A stretch of DNA of 64,000 bases from Chimonanthus salicifolius (Eukaryota; Streptophyta; Magnoliopsida; Laurales; Calycanthaceae): assembly GCA_013350335.1 (NCBI GenBank), contig CM023539.1:40410631-40474630 (forward strand). Reading direction: 5' to 3'. This document shows positions 11,015 to 24,159 of the stretch, in pieces. Every line of letters begins with the position of its first letter. Positions within the stretch are counted from its first letter, which is position 1. The translations under genes were made by a program, and so were the position numbers. The notes beneath the pieces are model-generated. The model ran no database searches. It was not told where the DNA came from and saw nothing but the letters and a program-made list of their open reading frames with translations.

Positions 11015-14000
11015 TTAATTAGCACACAAAGGTCCAAAAAAGATAGAAAGCTGTTCAGCTAGCTTGTCCTGCATTATGTTACATTTCTCCAGTAAGCAGC
11101 TTAACTTATCAGCCTTTCTTGATATATTGCTACCATTCTTTTGTTCATAGGATAAAGAACCAGTATCAGTTTCCACATAACCTCTCAGATCCTCACCATC
11201 ACCAGGAGATTCGCAGCCAGTCACAGAAACTGCACTTCTATCATGGTCTGTCGAAGAGGGTGTCGTCTGAATAAATTCAGCAACTGGCTCAGGCCGATCA
11301 AATAGGGGCCTGCAGCTAACTTCAATCATGTCATCAAGAGTCAATCCAGTTCTAACATGATGCGATTTATGTTGTCTTTCTAGACCAATGTTATCTTGGC
11401 TCTTCAAAAACAGCATATTTGTCTCAGTACTTCTCATATTGTTGTTTAAAGATGTCATATTGCAGGTATTGGCAGTAGGTGTTTTTGGATGCTCTGGAAC
11501 ATAAGCCATCGAGAGTTTTCCAAAGTCCAAATTCATTAACCTCCAATTGAAAATCCGCCGAAAAATCAAAACCCATTGTGGAACAATACGATAATTTGAA
11601 CCATCAAGCTCAACATGAGCACACGTCTGCAGTACCACAGATGCTTCCCTTGCTGCTAGATCCTCACTCATTATATTCGATTGAGTCAAATACGAAGTAA
11701 GACATTTTTCAAGCATCCATTTGTGGTTGTGAATCTCCTTGCCCATATCAGAGCCTCTATTCAGCCAAGAGATATCAGCATTGAACCAAGGCAGGCTGCA
11801 ACTCTTTACTGCACTTACCATTGATTGAACCCTCGCAGCTGAGCTCCAACCCTTATCTGGTAGAAACAAGCTAACAGCCATGCGCTCACTAGATGACTCA
11901 TCCAGCAGATCAATCTCAGGACTCGGCCAAGAGGGAAGGCTTGCAGCTGCTGCTACAATTTCTTCAATGGATCGATCCAAGGCTTCATTGAAGGCCAAGA
12001 TGCAATCATTAGGCTCCACTTCACAAATTTCCTTGTGGTCAAGGGCCTCCAATGAAGAACCCAAGTAGCTCAAGACCAGTTCTCGTGGCTTAACTGCATA
12101 AAGAATAGGTTGAGTAGATGACTGGTTTGCCAACCACTTTAGACCCTCTCTTAAATTATCATCACTGAAAAACCCATTGAGACTTTCTTGGGACCAGTTT
12201 TCAGTAAGAAAGATAACTGAGAAGCCATTTATCCTTGTCTTATCAATGTCATGGAGACCGAGTCTGTTAATGACTGCAAGGGATGGATCAAGAACTTCTT
12301 TTTCAAATGGACCGTGGAACAAGATCAGAAGAGGAGAGCTGCGACCTGAAGGTAATGATTTTATAAGGTTGTGCAATCGGATTCTTTGAAACTCCCATGG
12401 AATACTCTCTGAGGCAAGAAACAGAATGGCACTCACTCCTGAAACCACTTCGTCTGCTGCTACTGGCCTGTTGTCGTTAAATACTACATCTCTGATAATA
12501 GACAAACAACAGATTTGAGGATTGTCGATCCACTTTCTCCATAATGACATGCCCAAAGAAGAAACTGCAAGATCACTGTCATCCTTATCTCCAGTATTCA
12601 TGAGTTTCGACAACAGCCATTCGCCTGCCAAATTAACAGTTGGGGGTTTCTGCATCGATTCATTCCTGGCCACATCATTCATCTGAGAACAGATAATCAA
12701 TTTCCAGCAAATACACGTAGAACCTGGATTTTTTTCTTGAAGTACTGGCCCAACCACTTCTGAGACATTAACTCTCATCCAGGATCTTTCTCGTCTCTTG
12801 TACCGCTCCTCTATCATAATGTCAATGTCGAGCTCACCAGCATGACTCCGTTGCTTCATAAGGAAATTGAGAGGATAAATGAGAATCAAATAAATATAAG
12901 GCAATTCTATAAAACAAAAGACTTAACATACATTCGATGCAATAGGCTAATAGCAATCCTGATATTTTCAAAAGAAAGAAGAAAAGAAAATCCATGATTT
13001 TGCATTCCAACATTGCCAATACAGATTTTGGGTGTCATTATGCTGATTTTTCCCAGCAAAAGCACTAAATTTGGTCATTTTCAAAAGATACTGATTTTAC
13101 AAAACAAGATTATCAAACATTCAAAAAGATTAAAGAAATGTCATATCAAGAAAAATAAACAGATTTAAGATACTACTTACTGCTATCTTTGGCCAGATCT
13201 GCATTCCCACTGACAGGGAACTCAATGCGGCACTGGCAACTTCTTCATTTTGAGAAGCCACAGCTTCATTCTGTAGCTTCCTAACCACTTCTTCTTGAAG
13301 CACTGAATTGTCCACCATGTGGGGAGAATGTAGTCCTCCAGATGCTTCAACTTGTGCAAACCTTCCTTTTGGAGATTGGGGGAGTATTCCCTTTGATAGA
13401 GAAACTTGAATTTCATCCGAGGAACTACTCGTAACAGCATCAACAGCTGATTGATCAACCTTGGATTGCAAAATATAATGACTAAAGGAATCATCCATTG
13501 GTTGTGAGAAAATAAATCCATCCATTTGAGTGTCATTTTCATCCTCCTGACCACTTGAAGACAGCACTGTCAAATGGACTTGGTGGAGATCTCTGGAAGC
13601 AGAATCATCTTCACAATCGGGCATATCTTCATCCACCACATCACAGCAAGTTTCAGTTCCGACCAATGACTCAGATTTTTCATCAAAGCTATCCACCTCC
13701 TCTGAAACAATCCCTTTCTCTTCATGTAGCAAGGGTAACTCTTGACCCAAAGAAACATCTTCAGTAATCCTTCTTGACTTCTTTAAGTGAACGAGTTGTG
13801 AGCATTTTGTTTGGTAATCCACATTGCTATTAAGAAATGGGCCATCTTTCACCATATACGCATCTTCAAATTGCTTTATTCGGAATCCATGATATTCTAG
13901 AAGGCTTTCTATGTCTTCTCCCTGGTTGCATATCACAACATACAAACATCTTAGAAGGAGCTAACTGACATAGGGGAAAACACACAATTAAACAACATTA

Positions 14001-17000
14001 TTCAACACTTTACCTCCATGCCCATCCATTTTACAACCTGCACAACAGGAATTCCTTGTTTTTTTTGTAGACCACTATGTAAAGAAGCTAGAGCCTGGGT
14101 CCTTAACTGCTCAGAAAGGATTGAGGAAGCATATTATATAGCATCACCGCAGAATAATGACAACATAAGACAACAAAAAAAGGCACCATCCTATGCTTAA
14201 AAAATGCATTATAATGTACAAAAATAGAGGGGGAGAGAGGCCCATTTAATAACAATTATGTCCTCACAAGTACAGATATCAAAAAAATGGAGACTGTTCA
14301 TGAAACCTTGAAAGCTTTAAATGCATGCTTCATTACCCAATAATGATGCACAGATACAGAAAAAGGAACAAAGGAAGCTTGGGAAACAGGTAGGGATGCC
14401 TCATTTCCCAAAATCAAGGCATAGATAAGGATATGAGCATCCAAGCATAAAATACTCTCATGCCAATTTTATGATTTTTACATGAAACATCTTACTTTTT
14501 TTTTTTAACTAAGGTATTTTTACATTTACTTTTATTAAATGAAAAGGTCAGCCAATGTTAATGAAGAGTATTACAGTAAATATTTTTGTAGTGATCCTCC
14601 TGAAGCTTATTACAGTGCAAAACTTTCATGGTGATCCTCCTTTGAGAAGTTAACCTCTTCCACTATTAATGAAAAAATATATATGACAACACACAATCTA
14701 CAAGAAAAGGCCAATACTCCAATAAGAAAAACCTAATAGCAATTTAATCTCCTACAATGTCCCCATTACCCCATTTTCTCAATCCAAGTAATCCTCTAAA
14801 CCGGGCCCCAATGCAAGAGATCCCCATATGTATATAAGGTATCCCCACCCCAAATTATCGGGTAACACCAAGGAGAGTCAAACCTGACACCTCTAGTCTA
14901 TTCCTAAAAGCTCAAGCCAACTAAGCTACACCCGTATGTAGATTATCCCCAATATAATATCCCTTTGTTAGTATATCCCCATAAAATTTTACCTCCACCT
15001 AGAGTCACCTTCCCATTAAGCCCCAAGTATCTATCAAACCCTAAAATATTGTGGCATCGGTGTCACCTTTTGAAGACCACACTTACACATTGTGAAGCAT
15101 ATGGCTCAAAAACCCTTCACCCACAAGGCTTAAAGTAGAGTATGGGCTTGGATCCAACATAGGGCAATGGATTGAGTCATTGGAGCCATGTATCAACATT
15201 TTGTATTTGTAACTTCAATCTCACCCCATAAAATAGCATTTATGATATCTTCACCCTTTCTTCAATTGGGCAGGGAAAGAACACCCTCTAGAAGTAATCG
15301 AGTAATAGCTTCCTTAATCATAAGGGGATAAATCTTACTCGCGATCATAGCTGACCTCTCCCTAATTTCCTTGCCACATCCATAGGGCTCTTATTGCTTC
15401 TATCATCAAAATGTCATATTGAACAGATTCTATCATGGAAGCTTCACAATAAAAGCCAATGTAGTCAACTATAACAATCTAAAATTGGTGGGAGAAAAGA
15501 AAAAGCAATTGGCCATCTGCAAGACCCATCCCATCAAAGATGCCCCCATTGAAATTCTGATGCTAGCATACATACCTATGTCAATTCATATTTACTAGAA
15601 TTGAGATTGACATACCCTCTCGCTCACCTTCACCATCAACCAAGGGATTACACCTCTTTCCTGCTTTTGGTTTGTAGCACTCCTTTTTTTTAATATTTGA
15701 GTGATAATGAAGGAGAAATATATTAATCGAAAGAGATTGTAAAATAGGGTCTATAAGGTTTAAACTCCAGTTGAAAATACAATCGTCAATGTACAAAAAA
15801 GAAATCAGAAAACCAGAGAACTAGATATAATTTCTCTAAAAATATAATAAGAAAGTCCAAAAGAGACATTAAATCCTGAGATCCCAAAAAAGATCCTTGC
15901 CACCCTCTTTGTCAATTCCCCATATGGGTAGAAAGCCGGTAACTCCATTTCCTGATCTTCTAACAAGTGAGAAAGAAACCTCCCTCCCAACACACAGAGT
16001 ACTAATCTCCCTGTCTACTGTTACCAGCCTCCAAGGTGGTCGTTTTGATCCCCTTGCCCAGTTGATTGCATTTGCTGAATCTCCCTCAGTTATTAACTTA
16101 CCATGACCACATTCCACCCACAAAATCAGGGCTTTCCTAATGGCTAATGGCACTACTTTGTTGGATTATTTCACCCCTATAGGCTTTAAAAAACTAGCAA
16201 AGACAATCTACCCGAGTTTCTCAAAACCCCACCTATCCTGCAGGTCCTGGTTTTCCAGGTGAAGCCTCATATAAACTTGAATTAAAAAATCCCACTAATC
16301 GAGGGAGACAATGCTTCAAGTCTAGTCGTTTTTCTATATGAACCAGATAAGATCCCCTACCAACAAGTGCAGAAGTCAAGTAACCCGGTACCTTTAAATT
16401 CCGAACTGGTTGCTAGCCAAGCATATATACCTCCATTTTGCTGTTTGAAATAAGTCCTCTTCCTCTAATCTTTTATATAAAAAAATTGTTGGTTGCTTTC
16501 TTTCCAAATCGACAAAAGGATAGATGACGGGAGAGTGTACCAAGCCAACTTGAACTTGGATGAACCCATTTTGGAGATTACCCAGGCTTTCCACGATTGC
16601 CCAAAAAAACCTATAAAAAAACCATGATCTGCTAGGAAGCAAATCTGTTTCAAAGATTTCTCATTATTGAACAACTTCCTAGTAAATGATCTCCATCTTC
16701 CTCTTGCCCTCCACAAAGAGGGCAGGAAAGATCTTCGTTAGACACACAAATTCCGCTCCTGTTGAGTGTTGCTTTGGACAATGTACGTTTCTTAAGGACG
16801 CACCAAGTAAAAGCTTGAAATGGTAGAGCCACTCCAGTCCATGCTAAAAGGCTCGGGCAACCCCTATTGACAAGTTCATTTTGACCCAATTTCACTTCTC
16901 TCTTAACTAAATAAAAGCTCGATGGGTCACCTTTTCAAATTTTTTCATCTTCCATGCTCCAAAAAATGGGTACAACTCCTAGCAAAACCCTTCAGTTCCA

Positions 17001-20000
17001 ATATGCTCTCTTGTTTGAAGGCTCTAAGTTCTTTTCTAAAATCTATTTCCCACCTAGTTATGCCCCCTTCTACATATATTGGCTGATATGTATAATGTAC
17101 AGCCGATATTTATACCTAAGGTGTAAGTCACATGTGTTTGGGTGTCTAAGCGAATCTTTCTTGTATAAATATTCCAGGCCATGATAGCTGCACAACCTCT
17201 CTAGAGTTGCTCAATATAGACTAGAAGCTAGAAGCAGAGCTCATTAAACTGGCTGAAATTGTAGACCATTTACAAGACTTAACAAAATTGCATTCACACA
17301 TATGGTAATCAAGAGAACCAATATCAATGGAATACAAGTCTAATGCAATTTACTGGCATAAGATTGCACGGAACAAAATTTAATACCTTGGCAAAGTGCG
17401 CGTGCATCAAACATGCTTGAAGGTAAGTTGCTTTTCTTGCAAGGAGAAAGAAGGCAATAAAATTTCCTGTTCTACAAGCTCTGAAATGGCACAATTGCTT
17501 CACCAGTTAGTCACCGAAGCAAAGCAAGAGTATGATTTGGCATCGATGAAAATGAACAATCAAAGGATATGTACCTTGCTACATCACGTGCAAACAGAAC
17601 CTCTGGTGCACTTCTTATCTCAGGAGTCATCTTTGCAAGATCAAGTGAGAGTTCAGAAGTCTCCACCTAATATTAAAGGCCAATTAGGAGCAAGATCTAA
17701 AGTGAAATTAGCGTAGTTTGGATGCACCAAATTGTAACTAGTTCGAATAATTTGGCAGAATAGATGGTCATCTTTTCTAGTGCATCCAGTGTTGGCAGTT
17801 CAGGCACACCACAAGAAATTAAATCAGATAATGGCACTGCTTACTAGTACCACTACTAGTAGAAGGATTTAAAGAGAGATTTATCTAATAATAACAGAAA
17901 AAACATAAAAATTTATCAATTATTTATGATTTGTGGCGCATCCTAACACACCCATAAGTGACAAGATTTGAGCATGAATGAAAGAATACTTTGTATCCAA
18001 GGTGCTTGTCCAGCTTGAGAAGGGCATAATAACCCCGAAACTCTTTCTCCGTTGGTACACAGCTTCCTTTCTTCCTATGGTCATCATAAAGTTGAAACAA
18101 TTCAACTGCTGCCTTATTCATCTGCTCAATGTTGAGGTGCGCATCGAATCCCTCTGAGAAGCCCTCTCCTTTTTTGTATTCACACAATTCATGCATGGCA
18201 ATGATGTGAAGTCTTATCTGGCATCAAGAAAATCAACATAGCCATAATTATTAATGATCCCAGTACATATAATTGACATGAAAATAGAGGACTTCTTACA
18301 AGCAAAAATGTAGCATTATTTTCCATATTACAGATTTTTTATATTGTCATATGGGTGGTTGTCCTGACGCCACAAATGAACTATTATAAGGTGACTAAAT
18401 GAGTAATTGCAGTCCCACTCCATTGAGGAGTACAGTTTACTTCTGGTGCAGCTCTAAATCTATATCAAAATAGGAGAAGTACAATCCAAGGTTTCTATAT
18501 CAATGGTTGATGGGACTATGGAACTGTATTGTAAGTGGAGAATAAAAAGTACAATCAAATCCAAGTGAAGAGAGCCTGCTGGATTGTGCTCTTTCAAATG
18601 AGGAATGTCAACAAATAATAACAGAAATGCTCATCAATAGAATCCTCACGAGGAGATTAAAACATGAGGAAGTTTTGGTTAATCTCCAGGTGTATGTATC
18701 AAGTATCTGTCTAACACATGGGGGGCCAGGGCATTAATGGGGAAACCGTGCAATATATATGTTATCACAAATCAAAGAAATTAGGAATCAAGTAGGAAAA
18801 TAAACCATTTGTTCCAGCATGGTTATAGCATCTTGGTTGAAGATGTGTTGCATCCGTAGGTCCATCCGAATTGCTCGCATCCTATCCCATAGGAAGTTGT
18901 ACATCCCCAGAAATTTGTCATCATAAGGATGGTCCAACAAACCCAGAAGATAACTGATTGTTTTCTGTAAGACTGGCATGGGCCTTATTAATTCTGCTTC
19001 TCTTTCAGCCGTCCTATTAAACTGTGTGAAACAGAAAAGAAGTTCCGTCAAGTTTCTTGTTGCTAGTGAAGATGGATGAAATTAAAACAAATTTCTATTT
19101 AAAAGAAAGTCGAATATTCTCTGTAATGGCTGACCTTTTTAATAGCAAGGAATCTGCTTGTTTGATTTCTATCTCCATCCAACCGTTCATATTTGTCAAG
19201 ATCTCCTTTCCTCTCCCGTTCCTCTCTTTCAGAGTCTAACGACAAAGACAAACCCACAGAACAACCTTATAAATAAAAAGAACTACCATATAAGAACAAA
19301 ATCGAGTATTTCTCTGAATGCCTAAAAACTCAAGGATCTCTAAAAGAGATGCAGTTCATCAGATAATGTGGTCAGTTTAAAAGTAGCAGATCATACCAGG
19401 ACACATATCAAAACATAACCCAACTACAGCAGTGGTTGACTCCAAGCCTTCAGAATCCAATAATGTACTTCTATCTTGGATATCCCCGACTTCTTGGAGA
19501 TGTTTCCTTACAACAGATTGGTTTAACTCAGCACCGAAGCGAGCCAAACGCTTTGCCTTGGCTAATCTTTCTCTGCAATTTAAAACTTAATTCGTTATAA
19601 AACAATAGGAGTTGAAATAAACTGAAATGGTTATAAAAAAAAAAATTACACCAGCCATGGACCATGAACGTGGAATTACTAATCCTATTAACTCGAGTTA
19701 CTCCACATGTGAAGTTATAGCATAGATGACGGGTATGAAAGGTGGAGCCAGTTGATTAACGTGATTAATTCCATTTAAAAGAAAAAGGTGAAATTAACAG
19801 CATTTCATGAAGAGCAGATTCTGTGAGAGTTACCTTTCTAGATCAACTTGAGCATTATGCAGGGTCCCAGGATAAACATTAGCAGGAGTTGAAGGAGGTG
19901 ACTTGATTCTTTTCTGGGCATGAAAATGGGCAGATTTGGATGGAGATATCGTTCCAAGATTGTCCAGATCAGCATAAGGTGTGACTGGCAAGGGCCTTTT

Positions 20001-20117
20001 CTGAACTTGGGCACGAGAACCACTTCCTGGAGACTTTGAATGAATGCCCCATTGAGGAGGCATAGAACGTCTGAGACCGAACCGCCGTCGGATCGCAAGT
20101 TCGACCGCGACCGTCAT
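11015..20117 (-). CDS. SAC3B: SAC3B-like mRNA export factor (SAC3/GANP family), 10 coding exons
   Basis: Reconstructed coding exons on the minus strand: 20117-19834, 19572-19397, 19235-19135, 19021-18806, 18217-17990, 17666-17575, 17480-17387, 14106-14014, 13921-13181 and 12853-11015. All nine introns are GT-AG and phases agree, giving 3864 bases and 1287 residues. The start at 20117 is preceded by an in-frame TAA. The SAC3/GANP core runs from DMCP (about residue 149) through RKGDLDKYERLDGDRN, RTAEREAELIRPMPVLQK, FLGMYNFLWDRMRAIRMDLR and NIEQMN to LASLHSGLQKKQG (about 420); a PCI-type winged-helix end follows (EDIESLLEYHGF). The long C-terminal exon carries the plant SAC3B tail (NVSEVV, CICWKL, ASEWLLSK-like, LLEKCNIMQDKL). 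The family scaffolds TREX-2 at nuclear pores for mRNA export; this role is inferred. The N-terminal extension before the core is short for plant SAC3B, and exon 2 lacks 81 bases that are present in an orphan copy at 24192-24448. The last acceptor (12854) is the least certain junction. Confidence 0.87.
14800..14940 (-). mobile_element. tRNA-derived SINE in SAC3B intron 7
   Basis: On the minus strand a box-A-like TGTAGCTTAGTTGGCTTGAG (14930-14911) is followed by a box-B-like GGTTTGACTCTCC (14885-14873), the spacing of a tRNA-derived SINE head. The tail end is not defined. The copy lies in the 3.3-kb SAC3B intron 7 (14107-17386). Confidence 0.5.
15800..16950 (-). mobile_element. Decayed LINE 3' region (zf-RVT and RNase H) in SAC3B intron 7
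   Basis: On the minus strand, 16895-16650 reads as a zf-RVT-like segment of a plant LINE: FQAFTWCVLKKRTLSKATL followed by CPLCGGQEEDGDHLL, the zinc-binding C-x2-C ... H pattern. Further on, 16153-15869 resembles the RNase H domain (DSANAINWARG, RRSGNGV). Frames are broken by stops and shifts, so it is inactive. It is in the same orientation as SAC3B and enlarges intron 7. Confidence 0.65.
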
Positions 20118-20452
20118 CTTCTCGTTCCGATCTGCTTAAAAAACCTTCTGATTATTTAAGCCGCAAAAAACCGTTTCAATCCGCGGTTTAAATCGGTTTT
20201 TTAATCGAATCGTGAGCCGTGGGCTGCGGTTTTGGAAAAAATGGAAAGTTAGAGAAATTTTTTTAAGAAAACGCTGGCGGCAGCGACTCTACCCTCCCTG
20301 GAGAAATGATTGAAGAAAAAAAAATGGCTACACCTGCTTTCCTTTCTCTTCTCATCTACGTTTTTCTTCTTCGTTGATGGAAAAATACAGAGAGCGGGGG
20401 CGGTTAGGGTTTAATAGACACAGGAAAAGAGAAACGCATTAGGGTTTGTAAG
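20118..20452 (-). promoter_or_regulatory. SAC3B 5' UTR and proximal promoter region
   Basis: This C/T-rich stretch (minus strand) directly upstream of the SAC3B start has the composition of a plant 5' leader: AAACCCTAA-type motifs (TTAGGGTTT on the plus strand at about 20404 and 20440) and CTTCTTC runs. No clear TATA box is seen. It is bounded upstream by a TIR element at 20453. A second copy with small differences lies at about 22038-22385. Confidence 0.5.
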
Positions 20453-21840
20453 GCTGCGTTTGGATGGGGTAATTTTTATACGGGTTACCCCTACTACGAG
20501 TTACCTTTGGTAAAATAAGATCTCACCCTAAAGATAAAAATATATTTTTTTTTACCTATCAGCAGGTTAACCTCATACATATTAATAATTTTTAAGAAAT
20601 TTTATAAAATATAATTATTAAATAATATTTATTAAGTAAATCTAATATTATCTAATTTTTATAGTTTTTTTTTATAACTATAATTTAAAATAAACACTTG
20701 CATTCTAACAGTAAAAAAGTAAATGAAGAAAAAAATAGATATTATTATTTTAAATCCTAATAAATGAATAAAAAAATATCAACATATCTCTTTATAAAAA
20801 AATATAATTTGTTCATTAGTAACATGAAATATATAATATAATAAACTATTAATAGTTTAATAAATCACAACAAATATAAAATTAATATTAAAAATTGTCA
20901 CAGGCTAAACTCCTTAAAAATAGAATATTTTGACAAATATGTTTCGGAAAATTTTATTTTTATTTTTATATTATATAGATTTAATAAAATTATTAATTCT
21001 CATAAAATTGTTAATATGTCAGTTTACCCCTACTTACAATTACTCCTACTCAAGAGTAAGTCATGTAAAAATTTACCCTCACCCAAATGCATCATGTTGA
21101 AAATGTTGCAGAAATTTTATTTTTATATTATATAAATTTAATAAAATTATTAATATGGCAGTTTACCCCTACTCAAGGGTAACTCCTGTAAAAATTTACC
21201 CATCACCCAAATACATCACGTTGAAAATGTTGCAGAATTTTTTTTAATATTATATAGATTTAATAAAATTATTAATTCTCATAAAATTGTTAATATGTCA
21301 GTTTACCCTACTTACAATTACTCCTACTCAAGGGTAACTCCTGTAAAAATTTACCCCTCACCCAAGTGCATCACGTTGAAAATGCTGCAGAATTTTTTTT
21401 TTTATATTATATAGATTTAATAAAATTGTTAATATATCAGTTTACCACTACCTAGAATTACCCCTACTCAAGGGTAACCCCTGTAAAAATTTGCCCATCA
21501 CTCAAATGCATTACGTTGAAAATGTTGCAGAAAATTTATTTTTATATTATATAGATTTAATAAAATTATTAATTCTCATAAAATTGTTAATATGTCAGTT
21601 TACCCGTACTTACAATTACCCATACTCAAAGGTAACCCCTGTAAAAATTTACCCCTCACCCAAATACATTACGTTGAAAATGTTGCAGAATTTTTTTTAT
21701 ATTATATAGATTTAATAAAATTATTAATTCTCATAAAATTGTTAATATATCAGTTTACCCCTACTTACAATTACACATACTCAATGGTAACCCCTGTAAA
21801 AATTTACCCCTCACCCAAATGCATCACGTTGAAAATGTTG
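20453..21840. mobile_element. Non-autonomous TIR element (copy A) upstream of SAC3B
   Basis: The left end GCTGCGTTTGGATGGGGTAA is approximately the inverse of the right end, which reads TTACCCCTCACCCAAATGCA and recurs several times. The interior is AT-rich and has no coding sequence. The right end has been amplified in tandem (see 20936-21850). A related element (copy B) sits at 22386-23372 next to the duplicated SAC3B 5' region, so the insertion probably predates that duplication. No target duplication was resolved. Confidence 0.6.
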
Positions 21841-21850
21841 ACACATTTTT
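20936..21850. repeat. Tandem array of the TIR-element right end, about six units
   Basis: Units contain, in order, TTAATAAAATTATTAAT, a GTTTACCCCTACTTACAATT segment, GGTAACCCCTGTAAAAATTT, CCTCACCCAAATGCATCACG and GAAAATGTTGCAGAA. The last motif recurs near 21096, 21222, 21377, 21516, 21674 and 21830, giving irregular spacings of about 126 to 158 bases. The units differ by substitutions and by presence of the TTCTCATAAAATTGTTAAT segment. Confidence 0.8.
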
Positions 21851-21980
21851 AAAATAATCTTATAACAAAATAAATGGTTAATTACCCTGAAAGAGATTAC
21901 ATGAACCTCAAACTTTTTCAGAGTTTTGAGACTCAATCGAAATTTCGACAAAATCACTCCTTAAAAATAGAACATTTTGA

Positions 21981-22385
21981 CATAGAACGTCTGAGACCGA
22001 ACCATCGTCGGATCGCAGGTTCGACCGCGACCGTCATCTTCTCATTCCGATCTGATTAAAAAACCGTCTAATAATTTAAGCCGCAAAAACCAGTTTCAAT
22101 CCGCGGTTTAAATCAGTTTTTTAATCCAATCGTGAGCCGTGGGCTGCGGTTTTGGAAAAAATGGAAAGTTAGAGAATTCTTTTTAAGAAAACGCCGAAGG
22201 CTGCGACTCTACCATCCCTGGAGAAAAGATTGAAGAAAAAAAAATCGCTACACCTGCTTTCCTTTCTCTTCTCTTCTTCGTTTTTCTTCTTCGTTGATGG
22301 GAAAATACAGAGCGCGGCGGCGACTAGGGTTTAATAGAGAGAGGGAAAGAGAAGAAGGGAATTAAAAGAAGCGCATTAGGGTTTG
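21981..22385 (-). pseudogene. Duplicated SAC3B 5' fragment (first 19 codons plus upstream region)
   Basis: The interval 21981-22385 matches 20061-20452 closely. On the minus strand it contains the SAC3B start region, encoding the first 19 residues with two substitutions (L7P, R12W), then breaks off at 21981 where AT-rich TIR-element sequence begins. The upstream promoter-like stretch is retained, with a small insertion near 22350. It is a partial duplicate without the rest of the gene; any transcript from it would run into the copy-A repeat array. Confidence 0.85.
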
Positions 22386-23372
22386 TTTAGGTTGTGGGGG
22401 TAATTTTTATAGGGTTATTCTAATTGGTCACCTTTTAGGTAAATCTTTAGTTACCTTTTAGTTACCTTTTGTTTGGTAATTATAATGGTGAAGTAAAAAT
22501 TTATCCAGTAAAAAATATTTTTCGGTACTAGGGGTAATTTGATATATTAATAATTTTATAAAAAAATTATGAAATATAATTATTAAATAATATTCATTAA
22601 GTAAATATAATATTATCTAATTCTTATAGATTCTTTTTTATAATTATAATTTAAAATGAATACTTACATTCTAATAGTAAAAAAATAAATAAAGAAAAAA
22701 ATAGATATTATTATTTTAAATCCCAATAAATGAATAAAAAAATATCAATATACCTCTTCATAAAAAATATAATTTGTTTATTGGTAACATGAAATATATA
22801 ATATAATAAACTATTATAATAGTTTAATAAATCACAACAAATATAAAATTAATATTAAAAATTATCATAGGCTGAACTCTTTAAAAATAGGACATTTTGA
22901 CAAAAATGTTTAATAAAATTATATTTTTATTTTTTTATATTATATAGATTTAATAAAAATTATTCATTCTCATAAAATTGTTAATAAGTCAGGTTACCCC
23001 TACTTACAGTTACTCCTATTTAAGGGTAACCCCTGTAAAAATTTATCCCTCATCAAAATGCATCATGTTGAAAATGTTGACAAATTTTTAAAATTAACTT
23101 TTATCAAAATAAATTGTTAATTACTCTGAAAGAGATTACCGTAACCCTCAAACTCTTTCGAAGATTCGAGACTCTAGCGAAATTTCGACAAAATCACCCC
23201 TTAAAAATAGAATATTTTGACAAATATGTTTCAGAAAATTTTATTTTTATTTTTATATTATATAGATTTAATAAAATTATTAATTTTCATAAAATTGTTA
23301 ATATGTCAATTTACCCCTACTCAAGAGTAACCCCTGTAAAAATTTACCCCTCACCCAAATGCATCACGTTGA
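22386..23372. mobile_element. Non-autonomous TIR element (copy B)
   Basis: Sequence parallel to copy A: a GTGGGGGTAATTTTTATAGG left end, an AT-rich interior shared with 20540-20960, and a right end CTCACCCAAATGCATCACG finishing near 23372. Only two right-end units occur here, against about six in copy A. It adjoins the duplicated SAC3B 5' fragment in the same relative arrangement as copy A does to the real gene. Confidence 0.55.
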
Positions 23373-23472
23373 AAATGTTGACTCCAGTTCCCCTTTTTCT
23401 CATTTTTTTTCTTGTAAATGTTTTTCTTCACTGCAATTCTCGGGTTTTTAGGGTTTTCATCGTACTTTCTTC

Positions 23473-23765
23473 CAATGTTATCAGAACCGGATCGAACCAC
23501 GGTCACTGCGGTTCGGTCCTAACCGAAAACTAGTTCTGGGTAAAAAACGTAGAAAATCGGTTAAAACCTTGGTTTTCTGCGGTTTTGAACTAAAAACAGT
23601 GAGTCTGCAAACCGAGGCTCACAAAATTTATTTTTTGTATTTTTTTTTAACTTTTCCCCTTGAAAAAATAAAAAAAATAATATTAAAAAATATGTATATT
23701 TGAAATATAAATGTTTATTACTATTTCTATCACATATCTTCACCGTTTTGGTATATACCTCAGAT
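23473..23765. repeat. Dispersed hAT-like repeat, CAATGTTATCAGAACCGG terminus
   Basis: Begins with CAATGTTATCAGAACCGG and is rich in CGGTT/AACCG motifs. From about 23520 to 23765 it parallels 42735-42965, including the AACCGAAAAC/GTAGAAAA stretch and an AT-rich segment ending in TTTTGGTATAT. The second copy ends at 43157 with the inverse of the same terminus, so the family has an inverted CAATGTTATCAGAACCGG end. Copy 1 appears truncated on its right. Confidence 0.55.
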
Positions 23766-24159
23766 GCGAGAGGAAGGAGATACATACCCAGATCTAGTTT
23801 GATGGTCCGCTCAAAGGTGTATTGCAAGCAGTAAGGCTTGGGGAAACGGTGGTAATTCTTGTAATACTTGATCTTCAAAGATGAGTGGAAGAAAGAAGCG
23901 ATAGAGGAAACGAAAGGTGTTGTTGCTGCTTAAAAAAGATCGAAGTAAGGAGAAGAACTCGGCTGAGATCTAGTGGGTTTAAGTATAAAAAGGGTCGGCT
24001 GGGTTTTCAAATTTGGAGAGTTTGGTATTTGTTTCCATTTTGGAGAAGCGGAAAAGGAAAGGGGTCGAATTTGGGAAACCCTTGCTAAGTGTAGCAGTGG
24101 AATTTGAAGAGGAAGGCAAAGTGGAAAAGGGTTAATTTGGGCTTCCATCGAGAGAGAGT
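23766..24159. other. Unassigned purine-rich segment left of the orphan SAC3B exon
   Basis: The plus strand is rich in G and A (AAGGAGAAG-type runs), unlike the surrounding AT-rich DNA. Open frames of up to 105 codons occur on both strands but none resembles a protein I recognise. Together with 24496-24734 and 25923-26090 it looks like the flank of the captured SAC3B exon, of unknown origin. Confidence 0.4.

Noticed and set aside
13222..13767. Alternative frames in SAC3B exon 9
   Set aside because: They overlap the in-frame exon that joins properly at both ends and continues the family sequence.
20936..21850. Regular repeats that might be taken for a CRISPR array
   Set aside because: Units are diverged 126-158-bp copies of a transposon end without short spacers, in plant nuclear DNA.
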